DNA of 64,000 nucleotides. Source: Ipomoea triloba. Taxonomy: Eukaryota > Streptophyta > Magnoliopsida > Solanales > Convolvulaceae. The stretch spans positions 2,607,921 through 2,671,920 of the forward strand of contig NC_044925.1 of NCBI RefSeq assembly GCF_003576645.1, in the 5' to 3' direction. Of this stretch, positions 1 through 13,000 are shown in pieces. The notes under the pieces were generated by a model that saw nothing but the letters and a program-made list of their open reading frames with translations, was not told the origin of the DNA and made no database searches. Made by a program: the position numbers and the translations under genes. The first letter of the stretch is position 1, and every line of letters begins with the position of its first letter.

Positions 1-77
1 ACTCGTTTATAATTAGACTTACCAACGCATTGTTATTAACAACCCACCTTCTAAAAATGAAATGACAAGCTAAATAT

Positions 78-210
78 CTTGTGGTCTAGTGGCACCCAGT
101 TGTACTCCCCTTATATGAGAGAGAGTGGGTTTGAACCTCAGTAGATGTGATATTAGCTTTTTGTACTTCATTTGGTTGAGAAAGTAGTTATGAATAGATT
201 TTGTTACTTT
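78..210 (+). mobile_element. tRNA-derived SINE, copy 1
   Basis: A box-A-like TGGTCTAGTGG is followed about 45 bp later by a box-B-like GGTTTGAACC, the internal RNA polymerase III promoter layout of tRNA-derived SINEs. The same body, ending in TTTGGTTGAGAAAGTAG, recurs inverted at 26,756-26,885, and the promoter half recurs at 27,190-27,275. It is not a tRNA gene because no cloverleaf can be completed. The exact ends and target-site duplications were not determined. Confidence 0.6.
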
Positions 211-235
211 GTAACAAAGTCCGACTAAATTAGAG

Positions 236-1245
236 CTAATTTTAGCGAATGCCCCTTTTTCTTTTATTGTGACAATTTTAAATTTAGTCTCAGACTATTG
301 TTTTTGTCATTTAACACCATAATCATATTGCGAACATTTTTGTTACTTTTGATAACTTTTCTGATGAAACCCTATTTTAAGCAAGGGTATTTTCATCTCT
401 TCAATTTTTAATTATTTTTGCAATGAGTTAATTTCAACGGAGGTCCCTTATCTTGTATGGCAATTCCAAATTTAGTTCTAAATAATCGATTGCCATTTAA
501 CAATCAACCAAGAAAATTATATTTTGGACACTTTTGGTCATTTCGATAACCTTTTCAGGTGAAACTCGATTTCAGGTAAGGACATCTTCGTCTCTTCAAC
601 TTTTTTTTTTTTCCAATTTTTTGAACTAGTTTTTATTTTTATTTTTATTTTCGTCTCTATAGCTGTGGATTGCATGCACCATCTCCTTCACCTGACTCTT
701 GTCTTCATCTCCTTCAACCTGGCCCCAAATCGTCATTCGTCAATGGCAATACCGAGTATATGAAGACCTCCAAGTATGGGGGAATCGTTTTACAATGCAA
801 TTGGAAAGCTCAGGATGTCTCCACCTAGTCGGCTTTAGTTTGACTGCTATTATTTTAGTCCAAGATTATGTGAATCATCATATGTAGAGCAAAAAAAAAA
901 AAAAAAAAAAGCCTTTATTTTGTCATCGAAAAATACCCTTTTCTTAATTAAAATAGAATTTCATCGAAAAAGTCATCGGAAGGACTAAAAGCGCAAACAA
1001 ATATGATAGTCTGAGGGTATTAAATAGCAAAAACGAGTGTTTAGGACTAAATTTGAAAATGTCACCAAATTGAAGAGACGAATGTACCTTTGCCTAAAAT
1101 AGGGTTTCGCCTAAAAAGTCATCGAAAGGACCAAAATTGTCAATAATATGATAGTCTGGGGTGTTAAATAGCAAAAACGATGGTCTGAGACTAAATTTAG
1201 AATTGCCACTAAAGACGAGGGACCATCATAAGGACCACCGTCAAT
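236..1245. mobile_element. Inverted-repeat DNA element (MULE- or foldback-like)
   Basis: Sequence at about 240-600 (TTTAGTCTCAGACTATTG, ATTTAACACC, AAACCCTATTTTAAGCAAG, CATCTCTTCAA) reappears as its reverse complement at about 905-1,240. Each arm contains two diverged copies of a sub-repeat of about 170 bp, so the terminal inverted repeats are themselves tandem. The centre (about 610-900) is AT-rich with poly-A and poly-T runs and has no convincing gene. Long repetitive TIRs without a transposase suggest a non-autonomous Mutator-like or foldback element. The exact ends and TSD were not resolved. Confidence 0.5.
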
Positions 1246-2754
1246 AAATACGTTTAAATGGTATTAAAATTGACTTTAAAGTATCTTCTTTCATTTTTTT
1301 TTTAAAGATAAAGTATCTTCTTTCATAAACCACTCAAAATCTCACTTTTTTCTTGCTAATAGAACAATACAAGATAAAAATTACTTTTTTCTACATCTTC
1401 AAAAAATAATATACATTAGTCATACAGCATAAATAATCCATAATTCATTAATTACATAATAGAGCAAAAATTGTTAGCAAAATAAGTATACTGCAAAACA
1501 TAAAAATGTGCAATTGCAAAATAATAATAATAATAAAATTAAAAAATAGAAACCAAGTCCACTTTATATTAAGTCTAATGCACAAGCCTACTTCATAAGT
1601 TTATTTATTGGAATCGGAGGAGGAGGTGAGACGGTGCTACGAGTCCGCGACGATTTCTGCTGCGGAAGAATTGAAGAATTGCGCTGCTGCGGAAGATTGC
1701 TGCAGAAGAATTACACTAACAATATTTTAGATGACCGAATTAGGGATTCGTATTAGTAATCTACCGTTCATATATTATTACGAAATATATTTTATTACTA
1801 ATTATGAGTATTTGATTGTAATACTAATAAAAAAATATTTTATACATAAAAAAAGACAAAAATATCCTAAAAGTTAACGGTTTTATTAACGTATGACCAA
1901 AAATGGTCATGCCACAATAAAACTAGAACTAATATAGGATGTCTTGAAAAAAAAAAGGACTAAAAGTGGAACGATACTTATAAATCTAGGACCAAAAATG
2001 TAATTAACTCAATTGTTTTCTTACACCGTGCACACATACAAGAGTTGATGATACACGTTGCAATTGCATTAATAACATACTTGCTAGAATCTCTATTATA
2101 TTTCTTCTCTATTAAAATTATTCTAAAATCTTATTTATATTTGTTATTATTTCATCTTCTAACTTCTCTCCATTTAGAATAGGGTTAGATTAGGGTTAGA
2201 TTGAATTTCATTTCATGCAATTAGTACTTCACTTTGGATACAAATTCAAGATTGTAAATAATATTCAATTCTCTATGGAGTCAAGTTAAGTTACATATAT
2301 AATTCAAATTCAATTCCATTTACTTTCATCTGTGACTTTATTGTTCAAGTTTATATTATGCTTTTACATTTCTACCATTGTAATGTATGTAGCAAATTCA
2401 ATTAGGGATTTTAGATTGAGATCACTCTTGATTTAGATGCTTTGACTTGGATTCATTGTATAAAGGAATTTTGTATAGGCTAACCTAAGGCTTTTAATTA
2501 AGGATTAATATTTGATGCACCGTCAATGTATAGATGCTATACATCGGAGATGAAGAAGGAGATGCCACATCATTAAAAAAAAAAAAAGTAATATTGACCA
2601 GATTCTTTTTTGCAAAATACTTAAGACTTGTATTTTATTAGGAAACTCTTATTTTTAATTAACAAAATCTATTTACTTTCCTAAACCTATTTATTACTTT
2701 ATTATTATCTATCTAATTTTCTAAACATTTTTATTAGATACATTCTTAATTAAA
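1246..2754. other. Gene-free AT-rich intergenic stretch
   Basis: No supported gene. At 1,600-1,720 a short GC-richer patch holds near-duplicate CTGCTGCGGAAGA units. About 1,880-1,990 is a dispersed repeat also found at about 48,360-48,465 (shared wording around GGTCATGCCACAATAA and AAATCTAGG). Otherwise there are simple A/T runs. Confidence 0.5.
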
Positions 2755-3215
2755 CTAGTATTTTTGCCCGTGCGTTACACGGAATAGATTTGCTATAATA
2801 TTTTAAGAATATTTGGATCGATATACAATTATATAAATTATAACATCAAACATTATATAGCGCAATTGATGAAATTTGTTGGACCGATTATGTTTTCTGA
2901 TGTTTTCCTTACTTGAATTAGAGCAAATAATTGTCCAATTACCTGTGTGATGCACAGATAAATTTTTTATTATATATTTAGATAATAAAATAAAGATAAA
3001 ATTATTAAAAAAAATTAATATTGAACATGCACATTTATTTGATTATAAGATTAGTGCATATGCAAAAGTATTACTCAATTAATTGAATAATATATGACTT
3101 AGCTTGTTTGTCTACAATCATCTTAAAAAGATCAATATGTAATATGACTTATGTAATTATATTATTACTAAAATAAATATGGGAAAAGTTAGAAATAATT
3201 TAATTATAATTATTA
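2755..3215 (-). mobile_element. Helitron 3' end, family A, copy 1
   Basis: Read on the minus strand, the element ends with a hairpin (stem CCGTG/CACGG, 2,768-2,782), about nine more bases, then CTAG followed by T. This is the Helitron terminus: a hairpin, then CTRR, inserted in an A/T target. The body extends to higher coordinates and aligns with 53,615-54,225 (GGATCGATATA, ATTGTCCAATTACCT, TTAGATAATAAAAT). The 5' end was not found and no Rep/helicase is present, so this is a non-autonomous or fragmentary copy. Confidence 0.6.
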
Positions 3216-4375
3216 TAAAAATAAATTCAACGACCCATGTTTAGTTTAATTATCATAGTAATTATTAGGCAATTATTAATAATTAATTACACTAATATAT
3301 GTGTAATTATACTTTTATAACTTAAGTATATTCATGTTCACTGTATCGCATTTAGTTTTTTCTTCTTCCTTGATATTTGAATGAATTAATTGTAATTATT
3401 ATAAATAATCTAACAACCAATGTTTAATTAATTTTTTTCAAGTTTAAATAATTTAAAGTTTTCAAAAGGAAAGTGTAATTAACTTTTTAAAAAGTTTTTT
3501 AAAATAATTTTCAATCAATTAGTAATGTCCTTTTCCTTTCCAATTTGCCAAATTTCCATTTCTTTTTTCGTTAGAATCTTTTTATATTTTCAATCAATTA
3601 GTAAAATCAGTTTTCTTTTCCATTTGGTAAATAAAATTTTGTTACCAATTAAACTTTATTAATTTTTTTACCAATTAATTAATAGTATTAGTTTGTGCAC
3701 TATAGAACACATCTAGTATAGAACAAAATTTTAAGATGAATTTACCAATTAGCTGATTGCTATCCACTCCTCCGGGAGCCTTTAACGATTCAAAATCTTT
3801 GAATTTGAACATGTGTTTGTAAATGGATGCAAGTTCCCTAAGGAAGATCATGAAATTTAAAAAAAAAAACCAAGCAAAAAATTGAAAAAACTCAAAAAAA
3901 AAAAAAGGCAGCATACTAACAACATAAAAAAATGCATAACAATAAATAAAAAATAAAGCAATATGACCAAACATGACCATGATTTTATTCATATTAAATA
4001 AAACAATATACAATTGAGCAATATTAAACAAAACAATATCTTGATCGCAGCAACAGAATTTGCAAATTTGAAAGTGGAGAGGTCTGGAATAATTGCACTG
4101 CGTTTTGCGTTTCTCTTTTAAAGTTCACAATATAGGATTAGGGATTTATACAAGGTTCTATTTTATTACGATAGAATTGTAGTATGATAGGAATTGTAAT
4201 GTAGCTATTTTGAACTACAAAATATCCTTAGAGCCTAATAAAGATTATATAAAAACTATATACTAACATGATCCTCAATCTTTCATGCTGCTTCCTGTCA
4301 TTAAAAGTCTTTTACGATGAGTTTTGAACTTTTAGTGACGGTTTTACTTCTCGTGAATGGACAATTTTCTTGTAA
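3216..4375. other. AT-rich spacer before the satellite
   Basis: No supported gene. The stretch has many A and T homopolymers. A 118-codon minus-strand frame at 3,675-4,031 is dominated by Phe from poly-A runs and has no recognisable domain. The unique sequence ends at about 4,375, where satellite wording begins with AAATTGACATGTTTATG. Confidence 0.45.
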
Positions 4376-7219
4376 TGTAAATTGACATGTTTATGTACCT
4401 AATTTCAACTTTAAAAACTTTGACGGCCTAATTAATTTTTCAGGTAACGTTCGATGGCCTATTTGACATATTTTTTGCAAAAAAACGTCATATTTACATT
4501 TACATGGTATTACAGGTCAATAATAGGTAATTCTGCCTTGATGAACTAAATTGACATGTTTATGTACCTAATTGCAACTTTAAAAACTTTGAGGGCCAAA
4601 TTAATTTTTCAGGTAAAGATCGATGCCCTATTAGACATATTTTTTGCATAAAAAGTCATATTTAAGTTTACCTGATATTACAAGTTACTAACAGGTAATT
4701 CTGCCCTGATGAACTAAATAGACATGCTTATGTATCTAATTGCAACTTTGAAAAGTTTGAGGCCTAATTAATTTTTTAGGTAAAGTTCGATGACCTATTT
4801 AACATATTTTACGCCAAAAATGTGACATTTACATTTACCTGGTATTACAGGTAACAAACAGGTAATTATGCCTTAATGAACTAAATTGACATGTTTATGT
4901 ATCTAATTGCAACTTTAAAAAGTTTGAAGGCCTAATTAATTTTTCAGGTAAAGTTCGATGGCCTATTTGAAATACTTTTTGCAAAAAAATTCATATTTAC
5001 ATTTAACTGCTATTACAGGTCACTAACAGGTAATTATGCCTTGATGAACTAAATTGACTTGTTTATGTACCTAATTGCAACTTTAAAAACTTTGAGGGCC
5101 AAATTAATTTTTCAGGTAAAGTTCGATGGCCTATTTGACATATTTTTTGCATAAAAAAAATCATATTTACATTTACCTGCTATTACAGGTCACTAACAGG
5201 TAATTATGTCTTGATAAACTAAATTGACATGTTATATACCTAATTGCAACTTTAAAAAGTTTGAGAGCCTAATTAATTTTTCAGGTAAAGATCGATGGCC
5301 TATTTGACATATTTTTTGCCAAAAAAAAAAGTCATATTTACATTTACCTGTTATTACAGGTCACTAACAGGTAATTCTGCTTTGATAAACTAAATTGACA
5401 TGTTTATGTGTACATAATTGCATCTTTAAAAAGTTTGAGGCCTAATTAATTTTTTAGGTAAAGTTCGACGGCCTATTTGACATATTTTATGCCAAAAAAG
5501 TGACATTTACATTTACCTGGTATTGCAGGTAACTAACAGGTAATTATGCCTTAATGAACTAAATTGACATGTTTTTGTACCTAATTGCAACTTTAAAAAG
5601 TTTGAGGGCCTAATTAATTTTTCAGGTAAAGTTCGATGGACTATTTGACGTATTTTTTGACAAAAAAAAATGTCATGTTTACATTTACTTGGTATTACAG
5701 GTCATTAACAGGTAATAATGCCTTGATTAACTAAATAGACTTGTTTATCTACCTAATTGCAACTTTAAAAACTTTGAGGGACAAATTAATTTTTCAGGTA
5801 AAGTTCGATAGCCTATTTGACATATTTTTTGCAATAAAAGTCATATTTACATTTACCTGCTATTACAGGTCACTAACAATTAATTATGCTTTGATGAACT
5901 AAATTGACATGTTTATGTGTACATAATTGCATCTTTAAAAAGTTTGAGGCCTAATTAATTTTTTAGGTAAAGTTCGATGGCCTATTTGACATATTTTATG
6001 CCAAAAAAGTGACATGTACATTTACCTGCTATTACAGGTCACTAACAGGTAATTATGCCTTGATGAACTAAATTGACATGTTTATGTATCTAATTGCAAC
6101 TTTAAAAAGTTTGTCGGCCTAATTAATTTTTTAGGTAAAGTTCGATGGCCTAATTAACATATTTTAAGCCAAAAAAGTGACATTTACATTTACCTGGTAT
6201 TGCAGGTAACTAACAGGTAACTATGCCTTAATGAACTAAATTGACATGTTTTTGTACCTAATTGCAACTTTAAAAAGTTTGTCGGCCTAATTAATTTTTT
6301 AGGTAAAGTTCGATGGCCTAATTAACATATTTTAAGCCAAAAAAGTGACATTTACATTTACCTGGTATTGCAGGTAACTAACAGGTAACTATGCCTTAAT
6401 GAACTAAATTGACATGTTTTTGTACCTAATTGCAACTTTAAAAAGTTTGAGAGCCTAATTAATTTTTCAGGTAAAGATCAATGGCCTATTTGACATATTT
6501 TATGCCAAAAAAGTGACATGTACATTTACCTGCTATTACAGGTCACTAACAGGTAATTATGCCTTGATGAACTAAATTGACATGTTTATGTATCTAATTG
6601 CAACTTTAAAAAGTTTGAGGGCCTAATTAATTTTTCAGGTAAAGATCGATCGCCTATTTGACATATTTTTTGGAAAAAAAAAGTAATATTTACATTAACC
6701 TAGTATTACAGGTCAGTAACATGTAACTATGCCTTGATGAACTAATTTGACTTGTTTATCTATCTAATTGCAACTTTAAAAAGTTCGAGGCCTAATTCAT
6801 TTTTCTGGTGAATTTCGATGGCATATTTGACATATTTTTTGCAAAAAAAAAAAAGTCATATTTACGTTTACCTGGGTATTACAGGTCACTAATAGGTAAT
6901 TATGCCTTAATAAACTACATTGACTTGTTTATCTACCTAATTGCAACTTTAAAAAGTTTGAGGGCCTAATTAATTTTTCTGTTAAAGTTCTATGACCTAT
7001 TTGACATATTTTTTGCATAAAAAATTCATATTTACATTTACCTGCTATTACAGGTCACTAACATGTAATTATGCATTGATAAACTAAATTGACATGTTTA
7101 TATACGTAATTGCAACTTTAAAAAGTTTGTCGGCCTAATTAATTTTTTAGGTAAAGTTCGATGGCCTAATTAACATATTTTAAGCCAAAAAAGTGACATT
7201 TACATTTACCTGGTATTAC

Positions 7220-10010
7220 AGGTCACTAACATGTAATTATGACTTGATGAACTAAATTGACATGTTTATGTATCTAATTGCAACTTTGAGAAGTTTGAGA
7301 CATAATTAATTTTTTTAGGTAAAGTTCGTTGGCCTATTTAACATATTTTATGCCAAAAAAATGACATTTACAATTACCTGGTATTACAGGTCAGTAACAA
7401 GTAATTATGCCTTAATAACTAAATTGACATGTTTATGTATCTAATTGCAACATTAAAAACTTTGAGGGCCTAATTAATTTTTCAGGTAAATTTCGATGGC
7501 CTATTTGACATATTTTTTGCAAAAAAAAAAATCATATTTAGATTACCTGGTATTACAGGTCATTAACATGTAATTATGCATTGATGAACTAAATTGACAT
7601 GTTTTTGTACCTAATTGCAACTTTAAAAAGTTTGAGAGCCTAATTAATTTTTCAGGTAAAGTTCAATGGACTATTTGACGTATTTTTTGAAAAAAAAAAG
7701 TCATGTTTACATTTACCTGATATTACAGGTCACTAACAGATGATTATGCCTTGATGAACTAAATTGACTTGTGTATCTACCTAATTGCAACTTTAAAAAG
7801 TTTGAGGGCCTATTTGATATATTTTTTGCAAAAAAAGTCATATTTACATTTACCTGCTATTACATGTCACTAACAGGTAATTATGCCTTGATGAACTAAA
7901 TTGACATGTTTATGTATCTAATTGCAACTAAAAAAGTTTGAGGGCCTAATTAATTTTTCATGTAAAGTTCAGTGACCGATTTGGCATATTTTTTTTCAAA
8001 AAAAAAGCCATAATTACATTTACCTGGTATTACAGGTAACTAACAGGTAGTTACGTCTTGATGAACTAAATTGACTTGTTTATCTATCTAATTGCAACTT
8101 TAAAAACTTTGAGGGTCTAATTAGTTTTTCAGGTAAAGTTCGATGGCCTATTTGACATATTTCCTGCATTAAAATTCATATTTACATTTATCTGCTATTA
8201 CAGGTCACTAACAGGTAATTATGCCTTGTTGAACTAAATTGACTTATTTATCTACCTAATTGCAACTTTAAAAACATTGAGTGCCTAATTAATTTTTCAG
8301 GCAAAGTTAGATGGCCTATTTGACATATTTTTTGCCAAAAATGTGACATTTACATTTACCTGGTATTACAGGTCACTAACTGGTTATTAAGCCTTGATGA
8401 ACTAAATAGACATCTTTATGTACCTAATTGCAACTTTCAAAAGTTTGAGGCCTAATTAATTTTTTATGTAAAGTTAGATGGCCTATTTAACATATTTTAT
8501 GCCAAAAAAGAGACATTTTCATTTACATGGTATTACAGGTAACTAACAGGTAATTATGCCTTAGTGAACTAAATTGACATGTTTATGTATCTAATTGCAA
8601 CTTTAAAAAGTTTGAGGGCCAAATTAATTTTTTAGGTAAAGATCGATCGCCTATTAGACATATTTTTTGCAAAAAAAAAAAAAAAAAAAAAAAGTCATAT
8701 TTACATTAGCCTGGTATTACAGGTCAGTAACATGTAATTATGCCTTGATAAACTAAATAGACATGTTTATGTATCTAATTGAAACTTTGAAAAGCTTGGG
8801 GCCTAATTAATTTTTATGTAAAGTTCGATGACCTATTTAACATATTTTATGCCAAAAAAGTGACATTTACATTTACCTGGTATTACAGGTCACTAACATG
8901 TAACTATGCTTTGATGAACTAAATTGACATGTTTATGTATCTAATTGAACCTTTGAGAAGTTTGAGGCCTAATTAATTTTTTAGGTAAAGTTCGTTGGCC
9001 TATTTAACATATTTTATGCCAAAAAAGTGACATTTACATTTACCTGGTATTACAGGTCAGTAACAAGTAATTATGCCTTAATAACTAAATTGACATGTTT
9101 ATCTATCTAATTGCAACATTAAAAACTTTGAGAGCCTAATTAATTTTTCAGGAAAATTTCGATGGCCTATTTGACATATTTTTTGCAAAAAAAAATCATA
9201 TTTAGATTACCTGGTATTACAGGTCACTAATAAATAATTATGCCTTGATAAACTAAATTGACTTATTTATCTACCTAATTGCAACTTTAAAAAGTTTGAG
9301 GGCCTATTTGACATAATTTTTGCAATAAAAAGTCATATTTACATTTACCTGCTAATACAGGTCAGTAACAGGTAATTATGCCTTGATGGACTAAATTGGC
9401 ATGTTTATGTATCTAATTGCAACTAAAAATGTTTGAGTGCCTAATTAATTTTTCAGGTAAAGTTCGATGGCCTATTTAACATATTTTTTGCAAAAAAAAA
9501 AAAAAAAAGAAGTCATATTTAGATTTATCTAGTATTACATGTCACTAACATGTAATTATGCCTTGATAAACTAAATTGACATGTTTATGTACCTAATTGC
9601 AACTTTAAAAAGTTTGAGGGCCAAATTAATTTTTTAGGTAAAGTTCAATGACCTATTTGGCATTTTTTTTTTTGCAAAAAAAAGCCATATTTACATTTAC
9701 CTGTAATTACAGGTAACTAACAGGTAATTACGCCTTTATAAACTAAATTGACTTGTTTATCTATCTAATTGCAACTTTAAAAACTTTGAGGGTCTAATTA
9801 GTTTTTTAGGTAAAGTTCGATGGCCTATTTGACATATTTTTTGCAATAAAATTCATATTTACATTTATCTGCTATTACAGTTCACTAACATGTAATTATG
9901 CATTGTTGAACTAAATTGACTTGTTTATCTACCTAATTGCAACTTTAAAAACATTGAGGGCCTAATTAATTTTTCAGGTAAAGTTCGATGGCCTATTTGA
10001 CATATTTTTT
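7220..10010. repeat. Higher-order duplication of about 1.67 kb within the satellite
   Basis: A run of about ten variant monomers at about 7,220-8,340 recurs at about 8,900-10,010. Diagnostic variants match in order: AAAGTTCGTTGGCC at about 7,321 and 8,986; AGTAACAAGTAATTATGCC at about 7,390 and 9,058; a deleted GAGGGCCTATTTGA monomer at about 7,803 and 9,297; AAAAACATTGAG near 8,270 and 9,950. Offsets vary between about 1,494 and 1,678, consistent with gain or loss of single monomers after duplication. Confidence 0.7.
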
Positions 10011-13000
10011 GCAATAAAAGTCATATTTGCATTTACCTGGTATTACAGGTGACTAACTCGTAATTATGCATTGAAGAACTAAATTGCCATGTGTATGTAT
10101 CTAATTGCAACTTTAAAAATTTTGAGGGCCTAATTAATTTTTCAAATAAAGTTCGATGGCCTATTTGACATATTTTTTGCATAAAAAAGTCATATTTACA
10201 TTTACCTGTTATTACAGGTCACTAACATGTAATTATGCCTTGATTAAATAAATTGACTTGTTTATATATATACCTAATTTCATCTTTAAAAACTTTGAGA
10301 GCCTAATTAATTTTTCAGTTAAAATGTTCGATAGCCTATTTGACATATTTTTTGCAAAAAAAGTTATATTTACATTTACCTGCTATTAAAGGTCACTAAA
10401 AGATAATTTTGTCTTGATGAACTAAATTGACATGTTTATGTATGTAATTGCAACTTTAAAAAGTTTGAGAGCCTAATTAATTTTTCATGTAAAGTTCGAT
10501 GGCCTATTCGACATATTTTTTGCATAAAAACGTCATACTTACATTACCTACTATTACAGGTCATTAATAGATAATTATGCCTTGATGAACTAAATTGACT
10601 TGTATATACCTAATTGCAAATTTAAAAACTTTGAGGGCCTAATTAATTTTTCAGGTACAGTTCAATGGCCTTTTTCACATACTTAAAAAAAAAAAAAAAA
10701 GAGTCATATTTACATTTAACTGCTATTACAGGTCACTAATGTTTTGATGAACTAATTGACATGTTTATGTATCTAATTGCAACTTTAAAAAGTTTGAGCG
10801 CCGGATTAATTTTTCAGGTAAAGTTTGATGACATATTTGACATATTTTTTGCATAAAAAAGTCATATTTACATTAACTGCAATTACAGGTCACTAACAGG
10901 TTATTATGCCTTGATAAACTAAATTGACATGTTTATGTATCTAATTGCAACTTTAAAATGTTTGAGGGCCTAACTAATTTTTCAGGTAAAGTTCAATGAC
11001 CTATTGGCATATTTTTTTTCAAAAAAAAACCATATTTACATTTACCTGGTATTATAGGTAACTAACAGGTAATTATACCATGATGAACGAAATTGACTTA
11101 TTATCGATCTAATTGCAAATTTAAAAACTTTGAGGGCCTAATTAATTTTTCAGGTTAAGTTTGATGGCCTATTTGACATATTTTTTGCAATAAAAGTCAT
11201 ATTTACGTTTACCTGCTATTACAGGTCACTAACAGGTAATTATGCCTTGATGAACTAAATTGACTTGTTTATATATACCTAATTGCAAATTTAAAAACTT
11301 TGAGGCCTAATTAATTTTTTAGGTAAAGTTCGACAGCCTATTTGACATATTTTTTTTGCAACAAAAGTCATTTTACATTTACCTAATATTACAAGTCACT
11401 AACAGGTAATTATGCCTTGATGAACTAAATTGACTTGTTTATCTACCTAATTGCAACTTTAAAAACTTTGGGAGCCTAATTATTTTTCAGGTTAAGTTCG
11501 ATGGCCTATTTGACATATTTTTTGCAATAAAAGTCATATTTACATTTACCTGCTATTATAGGTCACTAACATGTAATTATGCCTTGATGAACTAAATTGA
11601 CTTGTTTATCTATCTAATTACAACTTTAAAAACTTTGAGGGCCTAATTAATTTTTCAGGTAAAATGTTCGATAGCCTATTTGACATTTTTTTTGTAATAA
11701 AAGTCATATTTATGTTTACCTGCTATTACAGGTCACTAACACGTAATTATGCCTTAATGAACTAAATTGACTTGTTTATCTACCTAATTGCAACTTTAAA
11801 AACTTTGAGGGCCTAATTAATTTTTCAGGTAAAGTTCGATGGCCTATTTGACATATTTTTTGCAATAAAAGTCATATTTACATTTACGTGCTATTACAGG
11901 TCAAAAACAGGTTATTATGCTTTTATGAACTAAATTGACATGTTTATGTATCTAATTGCAACGTTAAAAACTTTGAGGGCTAATTAATTTTTCAAATAAA
12001 GTTCTATTGCCTATTTGACATATTTTTTGCATAAAAAAGTCATATTTACATTACCTGCAATTACAGGTCACTAAAAGGTTATTTTGCCTTGATGAACTAA
12101 ATTGACTTGTTTATCTATCTAATTGCAACTTTAAAAACTTTGAGTGCCTAATCAATTTTTCAGGTAAAGTTCAATGGCCTATTTGACATATTTTTTGCAA
12201 TAAAAGTAATATTTACATTTACCTGCTATTACAGGTCAGTAACAGATAATTAAGCTTTGATAAACTAAATTGACATGTTTATATATCTAATTGCAACGTT
12301 AAAAACTTTGAGGGCCTTATTAATTTTTCAAATAAATTTCGATGACCTATTTGACATATTTTTTGGATAAAAAATTCATATTTACATTACCTGCAATTAC
12401 AGGTCACTAACAGGTTATTATGCCTTGATGAATTAAATGGACATGTTTATGTACCTAATTGCAACTTTAAAATGTTTGAGGGTCTAATTAATTTTCAAGT
12501 AAAGTTCAATGACCTATTTGACATATTTTTTGCATAAAAACGTCATACTTACGTTTAGCATCTGTTACAGGTCACTAACAGATAATTATGCCTTGATGAA
12601 CTAAATTGACTTGTTTATATATACCTAATTGCAACTTTAAAAACTTTGAGGGCCTAAATAATTTTTCAGGTAATGTTCGACAGCCTAATTGACATATTTT
12701 TTTGCAAAAAAAAAAAGTCATTTTACATTTACCTGCTATTACAAGTCACTAACAGGTAATTAATGCCTTGATGAACTAAATTGACTTGTTTATATACCTA
12801 ATTGCAACTTTTAAAAAACTTTGAGGGCCTAATTAATTTTTCAGGTAAAGTTCGATGCCCTATTTGACATATTTTTTGCAATAAAAGTCATATTTACATT
12901 TACCTGCTATTACAGGTCAGTAACAGATAATTATGCTTTGATGAACTAAATTGACATGTTTATAATCTAATTGCAACATTAAAAACTTTGAGGGCCTAAT

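Noticed and set aside
78..140. tRNA gene
   Set aside because: Box A and B are present but no acceptor stem or cloverleaf can be formed; repeated copies show it is a SINE.
2170..2210. Telomere-like TTAGGGTTAGA wording
   Set aside because: Only two imperfect units; no array.
3675..4031. 118-codon minus-strand frame
   Set aside because: Phe-rich composition comes from A-runs; no domain, no splice context and no similarity recognised.
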